Source: Rouxiella sp. S1S-2
GTDB taxonomy: Bacteria > Pseudomonadota > Gammaproteobacteria > Enterobacterales > Enterobacteriaceae
DNA: 64,000 nt
Reading direction: 5' to 3'
NCBI RefSeq assembly: GCF_009208105.1
Contig: NZ_WFKL01000001.1
Location: 3,596,001-3,660,000, forward strand
How positions within the stretch are numbered: position 1 is the first letter of the stretch; each line of letters begins with the position of its first letter. Below, piece after piece: positions 9,531 through 17,397 of the stretch. The position numbers and the translations under genes are program-made. Below the pieces are notes generated by a model that was not told the DNA's origin, searched no databases, and was given only the letters and a program-made list of their open reading frames with translations.

Positions 9531-9539
9531 CAGCATCAC

Positions 9540-9589
9540 TCGACCCGCAAGCCCGCCTCAGTAATGAGCGGGCTTTAAATCAGGGTCGA
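9540..9589. terminator. Bidirectional terminator between the FepA-type receptor and lysR
   Basis: Inner stem AAGCCCGC (9549-9556) with GCGGGCTT (9568-9575), extended by outer arms TCGACCC (9540-9546) and GGGTCGA (9583-9589). It lies between two converging genes. Confidence 0.75.
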
Positions 9590-9592
9590 TAT

Positions 9593-10465
9593 TCAGCCGT
9601 GTTGCTTAGAAAACTCAACCTCCAGAGTTTTAATCACGGCTCGAATTCTGGCCGAGCGTTTCAGGTCCGGATGTAAAACTAACCATATATCGACCCAGTC
9701 CCTGCTTTGCGGAAACACTCTAATAAGCTTAGGATCCTTATCTGCCATAAATGAAGACAGCAAACCAATGCCCAAACCGTGAGCCGTTGCCGAGCGCAGA
9801 AGTATTTGCGAATTGGACTGCAGCACCACGTTAGGGCTAACGAGACTTTCTCCACAAAAATTGTCCCAATGCCTTGGAACTAAATCTCTGGGAAACATCA
9901 ATAAATCATGCCCCTGAAGTTGAGTACCCTCAATAGGCATGCCTTTTTTTTGAATATACTCCTCGGTGGTGTACAGCCCCATCTCAATGGTAGCTAATCG
10001 CTTGATAATCAGCGTTTTCTCTTCAGGCCTTGCGCCACGAATCGCCATATCTGCGCTTCGGTATGAAATATCCGAGATATTGACCGAGGTTAATAATGTC
10101 ACGGTGATTTCAGGATACTGCTCTCGAAGTTTTTTCAACGCCGGGATAACGAAAACCTCAGCCATGCTGTCCGTCGTGGCGATGCTGACATTACCGCCCA
10201 TGCTGTCGTCGCCGTTGGAGGCTTTACGACGAATGGCAAGCATGGCGTTTTCCATTTTAATCACATCGGGGAGTAATTCGTCACCTAAGGGGCTGAGGGA
10301 AAAATTCTTGGGCGTACGAATAAAAAGTTTCGACCCCAGAGTTTCCTCTAATGCGGTAATGCGTCGGCCAACCGTAGCTTGATCGACAAGCAACTGACCT
10401 GCTGCTTTGCGCAAGGTGCCACATCGCGCAAGTGCGAGAAAAAAACGAGCGTCGTCCCAGTTCAT
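9593..10465 (-). CDS. LysR-family transcriptional regulator
   Basis: LysR-type regulator, 290 residues: N-terminal winged helix-turn-helix (about 1-60; FFLALARCGTLRKAAGQL, VGRRITALEETLG) and a C-terminal periplasmic-binding-like effector domain (about 90-285). Transcribed divergently from the thiamine-diphosphate enzyme gene, with palindromic sites in the gap. By the usual LysR logic it controls that gene and itself. The effector is unknown. Confidence 0.9.
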   Translation of the reverse strand: MNWDDARFFLALARCGTLRKAAGQLLVDQATVGRRITALEETLGSKLFIRTPKNFSLSPLGDELLPDVIKMENAMLAIRRKASNGDDSMGGNVSIATTDSMAEVFVIPALKKLREQYPEITVTLLTSVNISDISYRSADMAIRGARPEEKTLIIKRLATIEMGLYTTEEYIQKKGMPIEGTQLQGHDLLMFPRDLVPRHWDNFCGESLVSPNVVLQSNSQILLRSATAHGLGIGLLSSFMADKDPKLIRVFPQSRDWVDIWLVLHPDLKRSARIRAVIKTLEVEFSKQHG

Positions 10466-10588
10466 TTTCGAATGTCCTTTTCGAGAGCATTGATAAGGTT
10501 ATTTATTGATAAAGCGCGCGTATCAACCCTGGCAAGCAAATTTTCGGCGTTATGATAGTGGGTTTGCTGTCAGGATGTAAAACTGTAA

Positions 10589-10627
10589 TTGATGCAAAAA
10601 TGCATCAATGTGATGCGATCATGCATC
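10589..10627. promoter_or_regulatory. Paired palindromic operators, TTGATGC-N6-GCATCAA type
   Basis: Site 1 at 10589-10608 has perfect 7-base arms, TTGATGC and GCATCAA, with a 6-base spacer. Site 2 at 10612-10627 has GATGC and GCATC with the same 6-base spacer. Their centres are 21 bases apart, two helical turns. They lie in the 326-base divergent gap between lysR and the ThDP enzyme gene; the rest of that gap is AT-rich promoter-like sequence. A related palindrome occurs at 14044-14066 before the MFS gene. Confidence 0.65.
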
Positions 10628-10791
10628 TTCATACTTTGGAACATTTTGTGGTTATATATTCCACACGTTAGATATTCCACACATTAGATTCAGAGATGCG
10701 TTATTTGCGCGTTTCTATCATGACCATGACGGGCATCTATGTCCGCTTTTGTTATTGATAATTTTTGATTTTATATTTTTGGAAATAAATC

Positions 10792-12624
10792 ATGAAGACT
10801 CACGCAGAAAAACCGCTCTCTTCCGTTGCATTGTCTGCAGCTGAAAATGACAGTAATGCAATTATATTTATCGAATACCCCAAACCTGAAAGCAACAATT
10901 CTGAAGTTATTATTCAGGAATTGGTGTCACATAATATAAAGCACATATTTTTAGTGCCGGGCAAACTTATTTATCCGTTTATTAACGCGATTGATAGCTC
11001 CGAAATAAAAGGTATCGTCGGTGCACATGAAACGGCCTGCGGATTTATGGCCGATGGCTATGCGCGAGCCAGCCGAAAATTTGGCGTTTGTCTGGCAATC
11101 TCAGGCCCGGGAACCATGAACTTTATTCCCGCGATGGCTGCCGCACAGGCAGACCGCATCCCGGTTCTTTATCTGGCAGGGGGTATCTCAACCTATCATG
11201 AAGCGCAGGGTGCCTTTCAGGACGGAAGCAACAGTGGTTTAGACGAATTAACCATCGTGAAGCCCCTCTTGAACTCCGCTGTTGAGATCAAGAATGGCAG
11301 CACGCTTAAATATGAGTTAAGGCGTAGTTTAATAAGCTTAAATACCCAGCGTAAAGGCCGTGCATATTTAAGTATGCCGGTAGATATTCAAAAAAAGAAA
11401 ATGACCGAGCATCCCCAGCTGAAACCGCTGAAACCCACTGACAGCTATGAATCTCCTATAGATATTAAAGCATTAGAGAAAGTCTTAAAGCTGCATATTC
11501 TAGGCAAATCTAAAGTCGCTATTTTAGCCGGTCACCGCGTAAACAACCGTAGCGATGCCATACTGCTGCATCACCTTGCCGAAAAATATCAAATCCCCGT
11601 CGCCACTACGCTGTCGGGAAAAGGTGCGTTCTCTGAAGAACACGCGCTGTCATTGGGCGTTTATGGCTTCGCGGGACATACGCGAGCGGTAGAAACGATT
11701 AATGGTGAAGATGTCGATGTTCTGATCGTCTTTGGCTGTGATTTAAGCCAGCGGGACAGTCTAAACTGGACGCCAAAGCTGCATGGCAATAAAAGACTGA
11801 TATTAATAGATGAAGACTTTGAAAAGTCCTGTTTGCACTATCAGCCGGATGTACAGGTTTTTTCGAATCTCAACGGTGCGCTGCAACACTTAGTGAACGC
11901 GGTTGATGAGCACGACACACGGCTGGAAGAGGTAAAAGAATGGCGTAAGGAATGGCTGCAAAAAATAAATAACTTGCCGCTTATCCTCAAGCGCAGCGAA
12001 CTTCCCTCACAAAATATCAATGAGAAACAGTATATTTATCCAGGTGATGCGATTAAACACCTGCGTCAGCGTATGTCGAGTAACACCAACGTTGTGGTCG
12101 ATTCCGGCGCTCACCGAATTTTCATGGCGCATTATTGGCAGTCTAACGGCTGTGGCGACTATCATACGTCTAGCTCATTGGCGCCAATGGGTTGGGCGGT
12201 GTGCGCGGGTATTGGCATAAAATTGGCCGCGCCGGAAAACGACTGCCTGGTCGTCACCGGTGACGGCTGTATGCTGATGCACGGCATGGAGATTCAAACC
12301 GCAGCTCGCTATGGGATTAAGGTCATTTTTGTGGTGATGAACAACAGCGCCCACGGGGCAATGTATATTGATACTTTACACAACCGTGGCATATCCTCCG
12401 GCTATACGGCGCTTCCTAATCATGACTGGGTGGCTTTTGCCCACAGCCTTGGCGTGAAGGCAGCACGAGCGTCCACGTTGGATGATGTAGATGCGGCTCT
12501 CGACGTTGCCCACGACCACGACGGGCCTTTCCTGATTGAAATAGAAGTTGGAAACGATACGCCACCCAATAGATACTATGCCGACAGTACTTTTGAATTC
12601 GAACAACGAATTTCAAATTTATAA
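10792..12624 (+). CDS. Acetolactate-synthase-like thiamine diphosphate enzyme, orphan large subunit
   Basis: ThDP-dependent enzyme of the acetolactate synthase/2-oxoacid decarboxylase superfamily, 610 residues. The N-terminal PYR domain carries the cofactor-activating glutamate in AHETACGFMADGYARA (E80). A central Rossmann domain spans about 225-370. The C-terminal PP domain holds the ThDP motif GDG (490-492) followed 25 residues later by NN (517-518). About 35 extra residues precede the PYR domain. No small regulatory subunit (IlvN/IlvH-like) is adjacent, so a branched-chain role is unlikely; it probably acts on a special 2-oxoacid. Divergent from lysR and followed by its own terminator. The substrate cannot be named from sequence. 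Confidence 0.85.
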   Translation: MKTHAEKPLSSVALSAAENDSNAIIFIEYPKPESNNSEVIIQELVSHNIKHIFLVPGKLIYPFINAIDSSEIKGIVGAHETACGFMADGYARASRKFGVCLAISGPGTMNFIPAMAAAQADRIPVLYLAGGISTYHEAQGAFQDGSNSGLDELTIVKPLLNSAVEIKNGSTLKYELRRSLISLNTQRKGRAYLSMPVDIQKKKMTEHPQLKPLKPTDSYESPIDIKALEKVLKLHILGKSKVAILAGHRVNNRSDAILLHHLAEKYQIPVATTLSGKGAFSEEHALSLGVYGFAGHTRAVETINGEDVDVLIVFGCDLSQRDSLNWTPKLHGNKRLILIDEDFEKSCLHYQPDVQVFSNLNGALQHLVNAVDEHDTRLEEVKEWRKEWLQKINNLPLILKRSELPSQNINEKQYIYPGDAIKHLRQRMSSNTNVVVDSGAHRIFMAHYWQSNGCGDYHTSSSLAPMGWAVCAGIGIKLAAPENDCLVVTGDGCMLMHGMEIQTAARYGIKVIFVVMNNSAHGAMYIDTLHNRGISSGYTALPNHDWVAFAHSLGVKAARASTLDDVDAALDVAHDHDGPFLIEIEVGNDTPPNRYYADSTFEFEQRISNL

Positions 12625-12648
12625 GCCAGTCGCTATTTCATTGAGAAT

Positions 12649-12674
12649 AAGCCCGAACTTCTGAACGGGCTTTT
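12649..12674 (+). terminator. Intrinsic terminator after the ThDP enzyme
   Basis: Stem AAGCCCG (12649-12655) with CGGGCTT (12666-12672) followed by TTTT. It suggests that the ThDP gene is largely transcribed alone, with partial read-through to the cupin gene. Confidence 0.75.
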
Positions 12675-12704
12675 AATAAAAAACATAATAAGGGTAATGA
12701 TAGC

Positions 12705-13133
12705 ATGTACAAAATCGCGTCATTTTTAATTGCCTGCCTAATAATAGCGAATACTGCCACGGCGGCAGAGAACCATAATCAAGATATCACTAAAGAAACG
12801 CTGCTAAAAACGGACAGTTCGTGGGAAGGAACAAAATACGCCCCCTATCCCGTCGGGACGCCACAAATAACCATGCTGAGGGTGACAGTAAAACCCAATA
12901 CTGTCTTGAAATGGCACACTCATCCGTGTATTAGTGCCGTTTACATGACTCAAGGAAACGTAACACTGGTATTAAAAAAGACAGGGCAGAGAAAAACCTT
13001 TAATAAAGGTGATTCTTTCACTGATACCGTTGATATTGAGCATCAGGGGCAATCTGGAACATCAGGTGCCGAGATGTTGGTATTCTTTGCCTGTGCAGAT
13101 AAATTACCGTTAACCGTTAATTCAGCTCACTAA
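12705..13133 (+). CDS. Secreted small cupin-domain protein
   Basis: 142 residues with a clear N-terminal signal peptide (hydrophobic stretch ending TATAA), so probably periplasmic. One cupin fold: the metal-binding motif 1 contains WHTHP (HxH) and motif 2 ends near VDIEHQGQSG, with a GDSFTD turn between. Such single-domain cupins bind small ligands or act as isomerases or dioxygenases; the function here is not known. It sits between the ThDP enzyme and an EamA exporter, 20 bases before the latter, and may handle the compound made or taken up by this cluster. Confidence 0.75.
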   Translation: MYKIASFLIACLIIANTATAAENHNQDITKETLLKTDSSWEGTKYAPYPVGTPQITMLRVTVKPNTVLKWHTHPCISAVYMTQGNVTLVLKKTGQRKTFNKGDSFTDTVDIEHQGQSGTSGAEMLVFFACADKLPLTVNSAH

Positions 13134-13153
13134 GCAGTCTACATGGAGTCACT

Positions 13154-14047
13154 ATGTTTGCGTTTTGGATGCTGATTGCAAGCGCGTTCTTTGCCCTCAT
13201 GGGCGTGAGCGTAAAGCTGGTTGCCAATCAGGTCGGCTTTATTGATATCATTTTTTATCGGTCTTTTATCAACATGCTGATTGTTTTATTCTTCATTAAA
13301 ATAAATAGGTTAGGATTTAAAACTAACCACTTCAAACTTCACATGAAGCGCGCGGTCATTGGCAATTTCGCCATGTACAGTGGCTTCTATGCACTGATAC
13401 ATTTGCCGATTGCTACCGCCACGACGCTGGGCTATACCAATCCGATATTTCAGTCCATCATCACCTTTATCACCAATAAAAAGCAGCTCAGTATAACATT
13501 ATTACTTTCGGTATTTATCGGGTTTGCAGGCATCTTGGTTCTCCTGCATCCCGACACGTCAAATAATGAAACCAGTGCCGCCGCAGTGGGATTACTTTCA
13601 GGACTATTAACGGCATTAGCCTATTTTAATGTCGGTAAATTAGTGCGTGCAGGCGAGCCTGAGCTGCGAGTGGTGTTCTACTTCTCTCTGGTGGGTAGTG
13701 TCATTGGTGGTACATTGTTGCTCATTCACGGCTATTCGCCTTTAAATATAAAGACGTTTATGAATGTTTGTGCGATTGGTGTTTTTGGCAGTCTTGGACA
13801 AATTTCGATGACCCGCGCCTACGGCAGAGGCAGTGCAATCATTGTCAGTATTCTTTCCTACAGCACAATTATTTTCTCTACCGGATTGGGTTATTTCCTA
13901 TTCGGCGAACTTCTGACTTCTACATCAATTTTGGGTATTTTACTCATTGTCCTCTCCGGCATCATCGCTATTGTAAGGCGCTCACCCGCTCCTGTGGTGG
14001 AAGTGACGCAAGAGAAAATCATTGCCCGCCAGGATGCGGCATCTTGA
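13154..14047 (+). CDS. EamA/DMT-family metabolite exporter
   Basis: Drug/metabolite transporter of the EamA type, 297 residues with about ten transmembrane helices in two repeats. The second repeat ends IIAIVRRSP. A GGAG ribosome site precedes the ATG by a short spacer. Family members export amino acids or small organic acids such as RhtA substrates. It lies 20 bases after the cupin gene, so the two are probably co-transcribed. Substrate unknown, but the neighbouring ThDP enzyme suggests its product. Confidence 0.85.
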   Translation: MFAFWMLIASAFFALMGVSVKLVANQVGFIDIIFYRSFINMLIVLFFIKINRLGFKTNHFKLHMKRAVIGNFAMYSGFYALIHLPIATATTLGYTNPIFQSIITFITNKKQLSITLLLSVFIGFAGILVLLHPDTSNNETSAAAVGLLSGLLTALAYFNVGKLVRAGEPELRVVFYFSLVGSVIGGTLLLIHGYSPLNIKTFMNVCAIGVFGSLGQISMTRAYGRGSAIIVSILSYSTIIFSTGLGYFLFGELLTSTSILGILLIVLSGIIAIVRRSPAPVVEVTQEKIIARQDAAS

Positions 14048-14105
14048 TGCGATAAATTTGCATCAACAATGAACAATGAATGCATTTTTGAACCACTGCA
14101 ATGCA
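14044..14105. promoter_or_regulatory. Palindromic operator upstream of the MFS gene
   Basis: TTGATGC-N9-GCATCAA at 14044-14066, with the same 7-base arms as the operator at 10589-10608 but a longer spacer. Another tight GATGC-G-GCATC palindrome overlaps the end of the EamA gene at 14033-14043. Inverted TGCATT/AATGCA arms follow at 14081-14086 and 14100-14105. It precedes the MFS gene start by about 170 bases and suggests common control with the ThDP gene. Confidence 0.55.
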
Positions 14106-14232
14106 GTTTTATCGATTTTTACCGCTGCGGCAAACGGCTATGATAGCGCCAGTTCTGATAATCAACGGACTGGCCGAATGAGATTTATTAATAAAATGAT
14201 TAAGGTGAAAACCGAGTATTCTGGAGAAAAAG

Positions 14233-15465
14233 ATGTCTGATAGTCTTGCTATTAATGAAGCTCCTGCACGCACATCGCATTTTGCAATTTTGCTTTTTCT
14301 TGCTTTGGCCTTAATGGCTGCGTTGTTGAACAGCAGTGCCCCCACGCCTTTGTATCCGCTCTATCAACAAGAGTTAGGACTTACGGCGGTGAGTTTGACC
14401 ATTATTTATGGCGCCTATGCTGCGGGTGTTCTTATATCGCTCTTTGGCGTAGGAAACATGGCGGGCAAAGTCCAGGACTTACGCAGTATGATTGTCCCGG
14501 CGTTATTTATGGTCTTTTGCGGTGCGCTGCTATTTGCAAAAGCAGATTCATTTACTCTGCTATTAATTGCCCGTTTATTGGCCGGGATTGGTACCGGTGC
14601 CTTAACCGGTGCAGCAAATATTGCTCTGGTTCGTTTTGGGCCCAAGGACAGCGGTAAAGTGGCGGCACTGATTGCCACGCTATCCTTTACGTCAGGCTTG
14701 GCATTGGGGCCGATATTTAGCGGCATTGCTTTACAAACTGGATTCCACACGACGTCACTGCCCTTCATGTTTATCATGGCCATTGCATTTATTGCCGCAT
14801 TGGGGGTAATACTCAAGTGGCCGTCTTCGCCAGCAATTATTGTGCAGACTAAATCGGAAGATCAAGCAGACACTAAAAACAGCAGCCTGCTGTCTGGTTT
14901 GCAGGCTACGGGTAAAAACTTCTTCTTGTGTTCCGTTGCCCTGTTTACCTGCTGGGCAGTTGCGGCGAGTATTCTTGCCGTAGGGCCTAGTGTTTCGGAA
15001 ACACTATTGGGTATTCACAGCCGTGGCGTTTATGGTTATGTTATTGCGGCTTATCTTACTATTGCAGGCATCAGCCAGATTCTAAGTCGTAAAGTTAACG
15101 CACGCCATTCACTGATGTACGGATGTTTGGCACAAACATTGTCTGTATTAGTGTTTGCCGGCGCTATTGAGCTGCACTCAGTAATTCTGGCCTGCGTAGG
15201 GATGATTATTGGCGGATATGCTTATGGCGCCATTTTTGTCGGTAGCGCGACACTGGTGAATATGATTTCACCTAAAGCCAGTCACGCACGGTTAATATCT
15301 TTATTCTATGTTATAGCCTATATTGCCAACTGGATCCCTATTTTACTCGGCGTGGTTATTGATCATGCTAGCCTGTTACTTGCCGTTAATTTATTGTTTA
15401 TTACCAGTGCAACAGTATGTATTATATTAAGTCTACTGGTTGCACGAGCCAAGTTTATAAAGTAA
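14233..15465 (+). CDS. MFS exporter, drug:H+ antiporter type
   Basis: Major facilitator with 410 residues and about twelve transmembrane helices. A loop after TM2 contains GVGNMAGKVQDLRSM, the degenerate motif A of MFS proteins, and motif C-like glycine spacing occurs in TM5 (ATLSFTSGLALGPIFSG). This resembles DHA1-type exporters. It is preceded by the palindrome at 14044-14066 and followed by a strong terminator. It is likely a separate transcription unit of the same regulon as the ThDP enzyme. Substrate unknown. Confidence 0.85.
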   Translation: MSDSLAINEAPARTSHFAILLFLALALMAALLNSSAPTPLYPLYQQELGLTAVSLTIIYGAYAAGVLISLFGVGNMAGKVQDLRSMIVPALFMVFCGALLFAKADSFTLLLIARLLAGIGTGALTGAANIALVRFGPKDSGKVAALIATLSFTSGLALGPIFSGIALQTGFHTTSLPFMFIMAIAFIAALGVILKWPSSPAIIVQTKSEDQADTKNSSLLSGLQATGKNFFLCSVALFTCWAVAASILAVGPSVSETLLGIHSRGVYGYVIAAYLTIAGISQILSRKVNARHSLMYGCLAQTLSVLVFAGAIELHSVILACVGMIIGGYAYGAIFVGSATLVNMISPKASHARLISLFYVIAYIANWIPILLGVVIDHASLLLAVNLLFITSATVCIILSLLVARAKFIK

Positions 15466-15516
15466 ACATATAGCAAATAAGACGTAACGATTTCCCTGGT
15501 GTTGGTGCGTTAATTT

Positions 15517-15544
15517 CCAGCGTGTTCGCACGCTGGCTTTTTTT
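15517..15544 (+). terminator. Intrinsic terminator after the MFS gene
   Basis: Perfect 8-bp stem CCAGCGTG (15517-15524) and CACGCTGG (15529-15536) with a TTCG tetraloop, followed by C and seven T. Confidence 0.9.
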
Positions 15545-15624
15545 GTTTAAATCACGAATTAAGTTCGCCCTCCCCCTTCCCTTACTCACTCTTTTCGAAT
15601 GACTCTCCATGAGAAAGACAATAA

Positions 15625-15655
15625 AAAAGCCGTATATTCTTCAACATACGGCTTT
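15625..15655 (-). terminator. Intrinsic terminator after the YciI-like gene
   Basis: Stem AAAAGCCGTAT (15625-15635) with ATACGGCTTTT (15645-15655). On the minus strand the T-tract comes from the A-run at 15623-15628. It lies 17 bases past the stop of the gene at 15672. Confidence 0.8.
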
Positions 15656-15671
15656 TGTGTATTGACGCCTA

Positions 15672-15989
15672 TTAAAGTATATCGGCTAAGGCAGCGTGGT
15701 GTTTCAGCGGTGCGAACTCTGTTATATGATAACTCGCCAAATCATGAGACTTAAACGGATCGTCTGCGAGGATAACGTCCAATTCCTCACGCGTGACTTT
15801 ACTGTTGGCTATTATCACTCCACCTTCGCGTGGTACTTGTGGTCCAGAAGCAATAAAAATGCCCTTATCGTATTGTGCGTCAAGAAATTGACGATGCGCT
15901 TCTAAATGCGCGTTAATTTCGTCTATTGGGCTATGGTATTTCACATTAATGATAAACACGCTTGTATCCTCTGGGGTTATTAACGTCAA
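15672..15989 (-). CDS. YciI-family (YCII) small protein
   Basis: 105 residues of the dimeric alpha/beta YCII fold. The conserved block HLEAHRQFLDAQYDKGIFIASGPQ (split here: histidines 28 and 32, then GIFIASGPQ) and the later DDPF stretch match the family, in which a His-Asp pair is thought to form an active site. Precise function is unknown for most members; some take part in aromatic or chlorinated compound breakdown. Monocistronic with its own terminator. The 253 bases before the next gene show nothing recognisable. Confidence 0.8.
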   Translation of the reverse strand: MTLITPEDTSVFIINVKYHSPIDEINAHLEAHRQFLDAQYDKGIFIASGPQVPREGGVIIANSKVTREELDVILADDPFKSHDLASYHITEFAPLKHHAALADIL

Positions 15990-16242
15990 AGAAAGATATT
16001 AATCCGTAAAAAGTCATTACGCCATAAATATCTATACCAACCTCTCCTACGGAACTCATAAATATATTTCAAAATATGCCACTGTTACATAAGTGCATAA
16101 TCTAGACATAAATAATAAATTACATATTTCTATTTGGCGTTTACGGACGAAGGCTGTCAGATTGTCAGAGCTTAAGTGAAAAGCGTGTTTGATGGCGCCG
16201 TTTGCCTAACACACTCCCCTTCAGATATGCCCTGAGGTTCAC

Positions 16243-17334
16243 ATGCAATCGTCAAGCCGACGCGTTTTCCTTACCGGACTGATTCGTGCTCTGGTCGTTG
16301 TCCCGCTGATGGGCAGCCGACTGGCGCTTGCCGCTGAAACATTTATCCCCTTACGCAAGCTTGCAACGCAAAAAGGGGTTCAGTTTGGCTTCGCCATTGA
16401 CCCAAAAATGCTGACTACAAATGCCACCTATCGTGATGTGGTGGCGCGTCAGGCAAGTATTTTGGTGCCCGAGAATGCGCTTAAATGGCAGACGGTACAC
16501 CCTGAGCCACAGCGTTACGACTTTGGTCCAGCCGATACTATCGCCAACTTTGCTGATGAACATAAGCAGCAGATGCGCGGTCACACATTCTGTTGGCATC
16601 GCTCCCTGCCAGAATGGGTTCACAAAACGGTGAATTCCGCCAACGCCGAGGCGGTGCTGACGGCGCATATTGCTACCGTTGCCGGCCACTACCGGGGAAA
16701 AATAAGTTCCTGGGACGTGGTTAATGAGGCTATTCAGCCCAGCGACGGTCAACCGGGTGGGCTACGTAATTCCTTTTGGTATCAGGTACTCGGACCGCAT
16801 TATCTCGACATCGCGTTTCACGCCGCGCACAAGGCTGACCCCGATGCCGTGCTTTGCTATAACGACTATGGCCTGGAAACGGACACGCCTTATGGTGAAG
16901 GTAGACGAACGGCGATATTGGCTCTGTTACAAGGGCTTAAGCAGCGAGGTGTGCCGGTGCACGGACTGGGGATCCAGTCTCATTTACGCGCAGGAGACAC
17001 CTTTGGCCCAGGGTTGACGAAGTTCATTCTTGCCGTACACCGTCTGGGGATGGCGGTGTATGTTACCGAGCTGGACGTCGATGACAGTCACCTCACCGGT
17101 TCTGTCGCGGCGCGTGACGATATCGTCGCGGCAACCTACAAACGTTATCTTGAAGCCGTCCTCGCCACCAAGGCAGTGTCAACCGTCATTACCTGGGGCG
17201 TTTGGGACAGGCCGCATCTTGTGGGTGCTACCACAACACAAGCAAGGTTGGCACAGCGACCGCTGGTTTTTGGCCCTCAGGGAGAAATCAAGCCGGTGAG
17301 CTGGGTGGTTGAACACTGTTTTGAAAAGTTGTAG
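16243..17334 (+). CDS. Endo-1,4-beta-xylanase, GH10, with twin-arginine signal
   Basis: GH10 xylanase of 363 residues that cleaves internal beta-1,4-xylose links. The acid/base glutamate is in WDVVNEA (E162) and the nucleophile in VYVTELDV (E276); WHRSLPEW and NDYGLE are further family motifs. The N-terminus SRRVFLTG followed by a moderate hydrophobic stretch and ALA-A is a good Tat signal, so it is probably exported folded. No carbohydrate-binding module, other xylan genes or xylose genes are adjacent. It stands alone, convergent with a TonB receptor. Confidence 0.92.
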   Translation: MQSSSRRVFLTGLIRALVVVPLMGSRLALAAETFIPLRKLATQKGVQFGFAIDPKMLTTNATYRDVVARQASILVPENALKWQTVHPEPQRYDFGPADTIANFADEHKQQMRGHTFCWHRSLPEWVHKTVNSANAEAVLTAHIATVAGHYRGKISSWDVVNEAIQPSDGQPGGLRNSFWYQVLGPHYLDIAFHAAHKADPDAVLCYNDYGLETDTPYGEGRRTAILALLQGLKQRGVPVHGLGIQSHLRAGDTFGPGLTKFILAVHRLGMAVYVTELDVDDSHLTGSVAARDDIVAATYKRYLEAVLATKAVSTVITWGVWDRPHLVGATTTQARLAQRPLVFGPQGEIKPVSWVVEHCFEKL

Positions 17335-17343
17335 TACTGAGTC

Positions 17344-17381
17344 AAAAAGCCCGCCGGATTGACTCCGTGTGGGCCTTTTTA
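17344..17381. terminator. Terminator between xylanase and the FecA-like receptor gene
   Basis: An imperfect hairpin with AAAAAGCCC near 17344 and GGGCCTTTTT near 17371-17380, with one bulged base. It lies between convergent genes and could serve both. Confidence 0.55.
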
Positions 17382-17397
17382 AGCTTTATGACCTCGC

